From NCBI GenBank assembly GCA_030063045.1, contig JAQSEB010000057.1:878501-942500 (forward strand): DNA of 64,000 bases, read 5' to 3'. Each line of letters opens with the position of its first letter. Positions within the stretch are counted from its first letter, which is position 1. Both the position numbers and the translations under genes were made by a program. The DNA comes from Pratylenchus scribneri (Eukaryota > Nematoda > Chromadorea > Rhabditida > Pratylenchidae). Under the pieces are notes generated by a model that had not been told where the DNA came from, did not search any database, and saw nothing but the letters and a program-made list of their open reading frames with translations. Positions 13,001 through 24,800 of this stretch are shown piece after piece.

Positions 13001-16000
13001 GCTTTAGCATCGGCAGCATTATTTTTAGCTATCCCGGCGAAAATTATACTACAAAAAAGTAATGATGTAATTGGAAAATAAAAGAAACAAATTTAAAACT
13101 ATTTAATTATTTAATATTATTCCTGGTATAATGAAAAAGTAAAATCAATGAAAATATTACCTGATAAAATTATAGTCAAATGGTTGTCTATCATAATATT
13201 CTTCCTTCATTTTGGGTGTTTTCCAATGTTGATCAAGTATTTTATGCACAACATCATATCCGATCCATAAATGTTTCAATGGTTCTTCCATTTGTTTCTA
13301 AATTTTAAATCAAATTAATTATTGGAAATCATAGTATTAAAATATTGGAATCTCGGGACGATGATAGCTGACAATATGATTGAATAACATAATTGGAAAA
13401 AAAATCATTTTTTTAATATCAAATAACAATTCATTTAAAAAATTCTATAATTAACAAAAAAAAATTCATGAATGATTGATTTTAAAAATTTAAAATTTGT
13501 CTACTAAAATTAACAAAAAAAATTCATGAATGATTGATTTTAAAAATTTAAAATTTGTCTACTAAAATTTTTATAATAAAAGATTTAAAATTAACAATTT
13601 ATATGTTAACTATTATTCAATGGATACGATATTAAAAATTAAATTTATCAAATAACTAATTGAAAATATTTTTTCAATCAAGGATAAAAAATGATTATTT
13701 TTTATTCTTTTTTAAATTTAATATTATTTTTGAGATTTACAAAACTGAATTTACCATTAATAAACATTATTTCTAGAATCAAGGATAAAAAATTATTTAT
13801 TTTAATTATTTTTTTAATTAAATATTATTGATGAGATATCCTAAAACCTAATATGGAAATTACCTGAATTTCTTTAATTTTCCCTGTTTCAGGCTTCAAA
13901 TTATTGTTCAATTGTGTAAATTTATATAACAATGATTTTTGCAATTCATCAATTTGTTTTTGTAAATTCTTCTCATTGTTTTCTTTTTCCGAAAGTTGAA
14001 ATATTATTTCTTCTAATTCGTCTTCGACTTTTCTGAACTTGGCAATAGCAATCTATAAAATTATTTTTAATATTATAACTTTATTTTAATAATAATATCA
14101 AAAAACCTTATCTTTATTTCTAATTTTTTTCTTTTTTTTATTGATTGAATTATTTAAGTTGGCATAATTTATATCACTCAGTGAGGTCAATTCTTTCCTT
14201 TTTTCAGTTAATTCCACAATATTCTCTTTTTCTTTCCTTATGGATTCTTCTGTATCGGAAAGTTTAAGAATTTCAATTCTTATTTGTTTAATATCCTCCT
14301 CTTTTTCATTCGGATTCCGGTTTTTATCCTCTTCAGGAAATTGTTTAATTCTTTCCATTAACCAAATATGCTCCAGTTTTTCAATTTCATCTAGCTTTTT
14401 CTCCAATTTAGTCAAAAACTTTTTGATTTTGTTGTATTTTTCTAATTTTTCTTTTCTTTCTATTTCGTTTTTTATAAGAAATGACAACGACTGTTCTTTA
14501 ATAGCAGCAAGAGCAGAATTTGATGCTTAAATTATAAGAATTTTTTTAAAATTAATTATGTATTAAAAATTTAATTGAGCATCAAATGATTATTTAAGAA
14601 AAAGTCCTAAGATTTAGATTAATAGAAAATTTTAATATCCTATATATCTTATTAGCTTTATATGGTACTTAGCTAATTTACATCTCCTTTTTTTTAGGAA
14701 AGGAAAAGCGATAGTTCTTTAAGAAATCATCCGGAGAAGGTTAGGTAGATCCATCGTCAATCAGGGATAAGATATGGATAGGAAGGGGTAAAAATTATCT
14801 CATTAGCTCCTGTCCCCATTTCTAACACCCACAGGGGTGATCCTTCACTTTTCCTCCACATTTTTTTTCTTGATGAAAATGGGGATTTAAATTAGATGAG
14901 TATAAGTACCCTTAATGTTAGTTAATCCAATTTTTTGGCTTTTTAGATGTTTTTTCCGCTTATAAATTTCTTAAATATGACATTTTCCATATTCCGAAAG
15001 GACTACCCAAATTTTAAGAATTTTAAAAATTTATTATTTTATTTAATTGATTGAATAATTAAACTCTAGCTGGTGAAAATCTTAATATAAAAATGATTAA
15101 AGAAAACAAAAAATAGTACAATTTTATTTTATTTTGGTTGACTTAACAAGTTCCAAACAAATACATAAATTCTTTCTCTAATCAATTCAACCAATCAGCA
15201 AGATTTAATAAATTTAAATTTACCTAAATTAAATAAATCTAATATACATATAAGATATAAAAATTAATTTGATATGCGAGTTTGAAATTTAACCTCTGGT
15301 TCCGAAAGAAGGAACACATCTGAATTACCTTGCTCATTGTTTTCTTCTTCTCCTCCTCCTCCTCCATATCCACTACTGCCACTTGCCATGGTTGGGTTAA
15401 TCGGTGGTGTTGCCGATAGGACGGGATGATTCAATTGTTTCCCAACAATTTCCTTCTTTAATGACATATTGTTTGAAGGAAAAACATTGTCCATTTTTTG
15501 TTTTCCCCGTTGCTTTTCTTCATTTTTTTCTTTCATTTTCAGATGCTCTTCTTCCAATTTTTGTTTTTGTATTTCTTTCTTTCGATCTTCTAATAACTTA
15601 TCCAATAATTCATTTTCTTCTTTTTCCTTAATTTTCATGCTTTCGATTTCCTTTTGAGAAATAACGGCTAAATTGATAGTTGCCGATTTATATTTAAAAT
15701 AATAAGATAATAAATTCTAACATATTTTCTAGTTTATCTATACATTCATTCTAAATAAAAGTAAAACCGATATAAAAAATTTTCAGAACATTATTTTATA
15801 AAATACTTTTCCAAATTAATCCTTTAATATCACCTTTTTGTTTATCTTTTCCCTTTTTCTTTGATTTTACAGATTTTCGGCTTTGCTGTTGCTGATTTCT
15901 TTGATCTTTATGCTCATCATTAGCTTTATCCTCCTCTTCTTCCAATTTATTTTGCTCTTGAGGATTGGGGATTGGATTTGAGCTACTTTCTTTTGCAATT

Positions 16001-17049
16001 GATGCACGGTCCAAAATATTTATTTCATCTTTTTTTGATGAGTTCATATCTGGCGCCCCATGTTCCGGTGTTTTCTCCAGGATTCGAGGCGATATCCCTT
16101 TAGAAGGCAAAGTGCTGCCTGAACCGCTTTGTCGATTATTTTTGACTCCACGATTGGATGTTTGTAATTGTTGTTGTGAATGTTGTTGTTTTTCTTTTTC
16201 ACTTTTGGAGGAGGAAGGAGATTTGGATTCTCTCGGTATCATCAAATTGCTAATAAAATTTGAAACATCTTGCTTTTGTCCAATTGATTTGATTGATTGA
16301 TCAATTACCTTTTTGTCGGCTAATTGAATATCCGCTGCCGTTCCTTGTTTTAGATGTGATTTAAATTTTTCTTTATGGATGGGATCAATTTTACTATGCT
16401 CGGTTCCACTAGGGTTTTCATCTGTTAATTTTTGATTGAAAGCATCAGTGCCTTGGCTGCCATCCGCTTCTCCAATTTCCGGAGGAGTTAGAAGGGCATC
16501 TTGACTGCTGCTTCCCATTTCCGGAGGAATGAATTGGGCGTCTTGGTTGCTTAAGATTTGTTCTTTTTCTTCCCAAGGAAATAAAAAATCCGGCAATTTG
16601 ATGGGATCTTCTGCAATTTGTTGACTAGACCGATGAAAATGTGAGGATTGAAATTGGTGATGAGCAACATTGGAATTGAATTGCGATGTGGGAGGTTCAG
16701 ATTGAGGCGAATTTGGATTTATTTGACGTTGAGGATGAAAAGGTTTTGCATTTGGATTTAGTCCTGCTGCATATAAAAATAAAACATTATTTTTCAGCAA
16801 AGATTTAGGAAATATTTTTTATCAAATATTTTGAAAAATACTCTAATATTTAAAAGGAAAATTTTTGCTTTCATTTAATATTTCTATTGGATAAAGTCAT
16901 TGAAAAATTAGTCATTTAATAATTACTAAATTAAATTTTTAAATATTCTATTTGCATTTTCTTGGCGGCTGCCCTTTCATTGAAAAACCAAAATGGGAAT
17001 AGATGAGCATTAGCAACATAGATTGAAAGAGTTGAGGCAAATAATTCAT
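10052..17049 (-). CDS. Tandem paralogue copy 2: predicted secreted coiled-coil protein, 12 exons, 1094 aa
   Basis: Unrecognised family, complete in the window. Exons on the minus strand: 16956-17049, 15834-16766, 15329-15667, 14107-14525, 13864-14052, 13161-13297, 12929-13048, 12496-12578, 11725-12102, 11184-11427, 10603-10786 and 10052-10216, ending at TGA. The exon sum is 3285 nt, in frame throughout. Intron 1 needs a GC donor (AAAAT|GC) where copy 1 has GT. Residues 1-24 (MNYLPQLFQSMLLMLIYSHF...) look like a signal peptide. The Pro/Gln/Ser-rich region carries PPEMGSSSQ and PPEIG repeats. Lys/Glu-rich helices follow (for example MKIKEKEENELLDK and KLEKKLDEIEKLEH). The last exon encodes IIDMLDEFLTEIKIKDR and ends YGNDDK. 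No catalytic motif was recognised. Confidence 0.8.
13449..13570. repeat. Tandem duplication of a ~62-bp AT-rich segment in a copy 2 intron
   Basis: The segment containing ATTCATGAATGATTGATTTT and AAATTTGTCTACTAA occurs twice back to back with almost no change, a recent local duplication. Confidence 0.75.
14697..14856. mobile_element. Possible MITE in a copy 2 intron
   Basis: The left side reads GGAAAAGCGATAG and the right side, inverted, reads GGAGGAAAAGTGAAGGATCA. The intron (14526-15328) is about 316 bp longer than the matching copy 1 intron, consistent with an insertion. The ends resemble those at 47598-47752. No target duplication could be fixed. Confidence 0.4.
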
Positions 17050-17061
17050 TTTTGATAGATT

Positions 17062-17066
17062 CTGAA
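17062..17066 (-). promoter_or_regulatory. Putative spliced-leader acceptor upstream of copy 2
   Basis: TGCTACATTCAG on the minus strand ends 12 nt before the ATG of copy 2, the same distance as in copy 1 although the intervening bases differ. Conserved spacing supports the start codon and suggests nematode-type trans-splicing. Confidence 0.5.
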
Positions 17067-17990
17067 TGTAGCAAAATGGGAAAAAAATAAACAATTATGA
17101 ATAACAATGGAATGGAGCATTCTGCGGATAGCACAAAAAGAAAGAAGAGGTGGGTGTTAAAGTTAAAAAATTTTTAACGGAATGAATTTTCGTCGATTCT
17201 GATCCGCAAGAATCCCCTCTTTAATATATGTAATAATAATAATTGTTTAACTTCAATACCTCTGGCGAATAATAAATAGTCTTCGTAAATTTATTATTTA
17301 AAAAATTGAGTTTGGAAGGAAAACAGGGAATTGCCTACTTTTTTTAATGCTGGCAAACAAATTGATTGAATCCAAAAATCGGAGAGAAGGCATGAATTTG
17401 AAAATGGGACTGAATCTAAAAGGTATATGGGGAATTAGTAAGGCAGAGCCAATGCTTGAATATTTTATTGTTGGCAAAAAATTGATTATGCTTCAGAGAA
17501 AAAGAAAGAAGGCAAAATGATGGACGCCAGGGTTAACGGCATTGCTATTTTTCTATATGGCCAAATTCCTTGTTGACAAAAATAGGAGAAGAAATTGAGA
17601 ACATGGAATACGTGCGCATTCGATTATGCCAAATATGGGAGAGCAAAATGCGTGCGCGAATTGAAAAATGATTATGCCATCGTCCAATCAATGACCCAAA
17701 ATTAGGAGAAAGGTAAAATCGAAGAGAAAATAATCCAATGAATAAAGAGATTGATGGAAAAGTTGGCGCAAGCGATTTTTGTTTTGGATGAATTTGTGAA
17801 TATTGGATGAAACCGTTCGATTTAAATAATTTTTATAAAATTTATTTACATTGTCATCACATTGGAAAGAGGAATAGAAATAATTTTGTATCGGATATTT
17901 TAATTGAATTTAAAAATCGACACTAAAAATCAGAATACAATTTATTTATTCTCATTTCTTCTTATGAAAAATATATTACTAATATACATA
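17067..17990. other. Upstream region of copy 2, then plain spacer
   Basis: About 17340-17720 matches the upstream region of copy 1. The rest, up to the first satellite unit at 17991, is AT-rich with no supported feature. Confidence 0.5.
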
Positions 17991-20900
17991 TATTTTGGAA
18001 GGGTTTAAGACCAATGAAAATATTAAAATATTGTTCAATTAAACCACTTTCAAAACGAAAGTTGTTCAGATTTTTTGAATTAATTTCTTTATTGGTCAAA
18101 TACTGTCTATAAAATAATTATTAAATATTTTGGAAGGGTTTAAAACCAATCAAAATATTAAAACATTGTTCAATTAAACCACATTCAAAATGAAAGTTGT
18201 TCAGAGATTGTTTGAATTAATTTCTTTATTGGTCAAATACTGTCTATAAAATAATTATTAAATATTTTGAAAGGGTTTAAAACCAATGAAAATATTAAAA
18301 TATTGTTCAATTAAACCACATTCAAAATGAAAGTTGTTCAGATTTTTTGAATTAATTTCTTAATTGGCCAGATACTCTCTATAATATTATATATTTTGGA
18401 AGGGTTTAAGACCAATGAAAATATTATAACATTGTTTAATTAAACCACATTCAAAATGAATGTTGTTCAGATTTTTTGAATTAATTTCTTTATTGGCCAG
18501 ATACTCTCTATAAGATAATTATTATATATTTTGGAAGGGTTTAAGACCAATGAAAATATTATAACATTGTTTAATTAAACCACATTCAAAATGAATGTTG
18601 TTCAGATTTTTTGAATTAATTTCTTTATTGGCCAGATACTCTCTATAATATTATATATTTTGGAAGGGTTTAAGACCAATGAAAATATTATATCATTGTT
18701 TAATTAAACCACATTCAAAATGAATGTTGTTCAGATTTTTTGAATTAATTTCTTAATTGGCCAGATACTCTCTATAAGATAATTATTATATATTTTGGAA
18801 GGGTTTAAGACCAATGAAAATATTATAACATTGTTTAATTAAACCACATTCAAAATGAATGTTGTTCAGATTTTTTGAATTAATTTCTTTATTGGCCAGA
18901 TACTCTCTATAAGATAATTATTATATATTTTGGAAGGGTTTAAGACCAATGAAAATATTATAACATTGTTTAATTAAACCACATTCAAAATGAATGTTGT
19001 TCAGATTTTTTGAATTAATTTCTTTATTGGCCAGATACTCTCTATAAGATAATTATTATATATTTTGGAAGGGTTTAAGACCGATGAAAATATTATATCA
19101 TTGTTCATTTAAACCACTTTCAAAATGAAAGTAGTTCAGATTTTTTGAATTAATTTCTTAATTGGCCAGATACTCTCTATAAGATAATTATTATATATTT
19201 TGGAAGGGTTTAAGACCAATGAAAATATTATAACATTGTTTAATTAAACCACATTCAAAATGAATGTTGTTCAGATTTTTTGAATTAATTTCTTAATTGG
19301 CCAGATACTCTCTATAAGATAATTATTATATATTTTGGAAGGGTTTAAGACCAATGAAAATATTATAACATTGTTTAATTAAACCACATTCAAAATGAAT
19401 GTTGTTCAGATTTTTTGAATTAATTTCTTAATTGGCCAGATACTCTCTATAAGATAATTATTATATATTTTGGAAGGGTTTAAGACTAATGAAAATATTA
19501 TAACATTGTTTAATTAAACCACATTCAAAATGAATGTTGTTCAGATTTTTTGAATTAATTTCTTTATTTGCCAGATACTCTCTATAAGATAATTATTATA
19601 TATTTTGTAAGGGTTTAAGACCAATGAAAATATTATAACATTGTTTAATTAAACCACGTTCAAAATGAATGTTGTTCAGATTTTTTGAATTAATTTCTTT
19701 ATTGGCCAAATATTCTCTATAAGATAATTATTATATATTTTGGAAGGGTTTAGGACCAATGAAAATATTATAACATTGTTTAATTAAACCACATTCAAAA
19801 TGAATGTTGTTCAGATTTTTTGAATTAATTTCTTTATTTGCCAGATACTCTCTATAAGATAATTATTATATATTTTGGAAGGGTTTAAGACCAATGAAAA
19901 TATTATAATATTGTTTAATTAAACCACATTCAAAATGAATGTTGTTCAGATTTTTTGAATTAATTTCTTTATTGGCCAGATACTTTCTATAAAATAATTA
20001 TTATATATTTTGGAAAGATTTAAAACCAATGAAAATATTATAACATTGTTTAATTAAACCACTTTCAAAATGAAAGTTGTTCAGATTTTTTGAATTAATT
20101 TCTTTATTGGCCAGATACTCTCTATAAGATAATTATTATATATTTTGGAAGGGTTTAAGACTAATGAAAATATTATAACATTGTTTAATTAAACCACATT
20201 CAAAATGAATGTTGTTCAGATTTTTTGAATTAATTTCTTTATTTGCCAGATACTCTCTATAAGATAATTATTATATATTTTGTAAGGGTTTAAGACCAAT
20301 GAAAATATTATAACATTGTTTAATTAAACCACGTTCAAAATGAATGTTGTTCAGATTTTTTGAATTAATTTCTTTATTGGCCAAATATTCTCTATAAGAT
20401 AATTATTATATATTTTGGAAGGGTTTAGGACCAATGAAAATATTATAATATTGTTTAATTAAACCACATTCAAAATGAATGTTGTTCAGATTTTTTGAAT
20501 TAATTTCTTTATTTGCCAGATACTCTCTATAAGATAATTATTATATATTTTGGAAGGGTTTAGGACCAATGAAAATATTAAAAGATTGTTCAATTAAACC
20601 ACTTTCAAAATGAAAGTTGTTCAGATTTTTTGAATTAATTTCTTTATTAGCCAGATACTCCCTATAAAATAATTATTATATATTTTGGAAGGGTTTAAAA
20701 CCAATGAAAATATTAAAAGATTGTTCAATTAAACCACTTTCAAAATGAAAGTTGTTCAGATTTTTTGAATTAATTTCTTTATTGGCCAGACACCAACTAT
20801 AAATTAATTATTATATATTTTGGAAGAAATTAAAACCAATGAAAATATTAAAACATTGTTCAATTAAACCACTTTCAAAATGAATGTTGTTCAGATTTTT

Positions 20901-21880
20901 TGAATTAATTTCTTTATTAGCCAGATACTCTCTATAAAATAATTATTATATATTTTGGAAGGGTTTAAAACCAATGAAGGCCCAAATACAGTCTATAAAA
21001 TAATTAATATATATATTGGAAGGGTTTAAAACCAATGAAAATATTAAAAGATTGTTCAATTAAACCACTTTCAAAATGAAAGTTTTTCTGATTTTTTGAA
21101 TTAGTAATTTCTTTATTGGCCAGATACAGTCTATAAAATAATTAATATATATATTGGAAGGGTTTAAAACCAATGAAAATATTAAAAAATTGTTCAATTA
21201 AACCACTTTCAAAATGAAAGTTGTTCAGATATTTTGAATTAATTTCTTTATTGGCCAGACACCAACTATAAATTAATTATTATATATTTTGGAAGAAATT
21301 AAAACCAATGAAAATATTAAAACATTGTTCAATTAAACCACTTTCAAAATGAATGTTGTTCAGATTTTTTGAATTAATTTCTTTATTAGCCAGATACTTC
21401 CTATAAAATAATTATTATATATTTTGGAAGGGTTTAAAACCAATGAAAATATTAAAAGATTGTTCAATTAAACCACTTTCAAAATGAAAGTTGTTCAGAT
21501 TTTTTGAATTAATTTCTTTATTGGCCAGATACGGTCTATAAAATAATTATTATATATATTGGAAGAGTTTAAAACCAATGAAAATATTAAAAGATTGTTC
21601 AATTAAACCACTTTTAAAATGAAAGTTGTTCAGATATTTTGAATTAATTTCTTTATTGGCCAGATACGGTCTATAAAATAATTATTATATATTTTGTAAT
21701 GGTTCAAAACCAATGAAAATATTAAAATATTGTTCAAATAAACCACTTTCAAAATAAACGTTGTTCAGATTTTTTGAATTAATTTCTTTATTAGCCAGAT
21801 ACTCTCTATAAAATAATTATTATATATTTTGGAAGGGTTTAAAACCAATGAAAATATTAAAAGATTGTTCAATTAAACCA
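17991..21880 (+). repeat. 135-bp satellite array, about 29 units
   Basis: Units start near TATTTTGGAAGGGTTTAAGA, spaced 135 bp apart (for example 17991, 18126, 18791, 18926, 19061), with some shorter variants lacking about 10 bp of the AT-rich tail. Each unit contains ACATTCAAAATGAATGT or ACTTTCAAAATGAAAGT, a short dyad, then TTCAGATTTTTTGAATTAAT. Units in the middle are more alike than those at the two ends. There is no coding potential. The array abuts the 171-bp satellite directly. Confidence 0.95.
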
Positions 21881-24800
21881 AATTGAATATGACGTTCGCC
21901 TGGAGTAAATAGTGGAGAATAATATATATTTTACAAAAATCTCAAATCATTCAATCTATGGCCATAAAATGTTTCTATCAATTCAATACCACCAATATAT
22001 CCCTATATATATATATTCAATATATCCAATATATGATTAAGGATGAATTTAATTAATTGAATATGACGTTCGCCCAGAATAAATAGTGGAGAATAATATA
22101 TTTTTTACAAAAATCCCAAATCATTCAATCTATGGCCATAAAATGTATCAAACCCTTCAATACCCCCACTATATCCTTATATATTCTTCAATATCCCAAA
22201 ATATGAATAAGGATGAATTTAATTAATTGAATATGACGTACGCCCAGAATAAATAGTGGAGAATAATAAAAATTTTACAAAAATCCCAAATCATTCAGTC
22301 TATGGCCATAAAATGTTTCAAACCCTTCAATACCCCCAATATATCCCTATATATATATTCAATATCCCAATATATGAATAAGGATGAATTTAATTAATTA
22401 AATATGACGTTCGCCCAGAATAAATAGTGGAGAATAATAAAAATTTTACAAAAATCCCAAATCATTCAGTCTATGGCCATAAAATGTTTCAAACCCTTCA
22501 ATACCCCCAATATATCCCTATATATATATTCAATATCCAAATATATGAATAAGGATGAATTTAATTAATTAAATATGACGTTCGCCCAGAATAAATAGTG
22601 GAGAATAATAAAAATTTTACAAAAATCCCAAATCATTCAGTCTATGGCCATAAAATGTTTCAAACCCTTCAATACCCCCACTATATCCTTATATATTCTT
22701 CAATATCCCAAAATATGAATAAGGATGAATTTAATTAATTGAATATGACGTTCGCCCAAAATAAATAGTGGAGAATAATAAAAATTTTACAAAAATCCCA
22801 AATCATTCAGTCTATGGCCATAAAATGTTTCAAACCCTTCAATACCCCCAATATATCCCTATATATATATTCAATATCCCAATATATGAATAAGGATGAA
22901 TTTAATTAATTAAATATGACGTTCGCCCAGAATAAATAGTGGAGAATAATAAAAATTTTACAAAAATCCCAAATCATTCAGTCTATGGCCATAAAATGTT
23001 TCAAACCCTTCAATACCCCCAATATATCCCTATATATATATTCAATATCCCAATATATGAATAAGGATGAATTTAATTAATTAAATATGACGTTCGCCCA
23101 GAATAAATAGTGGAGAATAATAAAAATTTTACAAAAATCCCAAATCATTCAGTCTATGGCCATAAAATGTATCAAACCCTTCAATACCCCCACTATATCC
23201 TTATATATTCTTCAATATCCCAAAATATGAATAAGGATGAATTTAATTAATTGAAAATGACGTTCGCCCAGATTAAATAGTGGAGAATAATATAAATTTT
23301 ACAAAAATCCCAAATCATTCAGTCTATGGCCATAAAATGTTTCAAACCCTTCAATACCCCCAATATATCCCTATATATATATTCAATATCCCAATATATG
23401 AATAAGGATGAATTTAATTAATTAAATATGACGTTCGCCCAGAATAAATAGTGGAGAATAATAAAAATTTTACAAAAATCCCAAATCATTCAGTCTATGG
23501 CCATAAAATGTTTCAAACCCTTCAATACCCCCAATATATCCCTATATATATATTCAATATCCCAATATATGAATAAGGATGAATTTAATTAATTAAATAT
23601 GACGTTCGCCCAGAATAAATAGTGGAGAATAATAAAAATTTTACAAAAATCCCAAATCATTCAGTCTATGGCCATAAAATGTTTCAAACCCTTCAATACC
23701 CCCACTATATCCTTATATATTCTTCAATATCCCAAAATATGAATAAGGATGAATTTAATTAATTGAATATGACGTACGCCCAGAATAAATAGTGGAGAAT
23801 AATAAAAATTTTACAAAAATCCCAAATCATTCAGTCTATGGCCATAAAATGTTTCAAACCCTTCAATACCCCCAATATATCCCTATATATATATTCAATA
23901 TCCCAATATATGAATAAGGATGAATTTAATTAATTAAATATGACGTTCGCCCAGAATAAATAGTGGAGAATAATAAAAATTTTACAAAAATCCCAAATCA
24001 ATCAGTCTATGGCCATAAAATGTTTCAAACCCTTCAATACCCCCACTATATCCTTATATATTCTTCAATATCCCAAAATATGAATAAGGATGAATTTAAT
24101 TAATTGAATATGACGTTCGCCCAGAATAAATAGTGGAGAATAATATAAATTTTACAAAAATCCCAAATCATTCAGTCTATGGCCATAAAATGTTTCAATC
24201 CCTTCAATACCCCCAATATATTCCTATATATATATTCAATATCCCAATATATGAATAAGGATGAATTTAATTAATTGAATATGACGTACGCCCAGAATAA
24301 ATAGTGGAGAATAATAAAAATTTTACAAAAATCCCAAATCATTCAGTCTATGGCCATAAAATGTTTCAAACCCTTCAATACCCCCAATATATCCCTATAT
24401 ATATATATATTCAATATTCCAATATATGAATAAGGATGAATTTAATTAATTGAATATGACGTACGCATAGACTAAATAGTGGAGAATAATATATTTTTTA
24501 CAAAAATCCCAAATCATTCAGTCTATGGCCATAAAATGTTTCAAACCCTTCAATACCCCCACTATATCCTTATATATTCTTCAATATCCCAAAATATGAA
24601 TAAGGATGAATTTAATTAATTGAATATGACGTACGCATAGACTAAATAGTGGAGAATAATATATTTTTTACAAAAATCCCAAATCATTCAATCTATGGCC
24701 ATAAAATGTATCAAACCCTTCAATACCCCCACTATATCCCTATATATATATTCAATATATCCAATATATGATTAAGGATGAATTTAATTAATTGAATATG

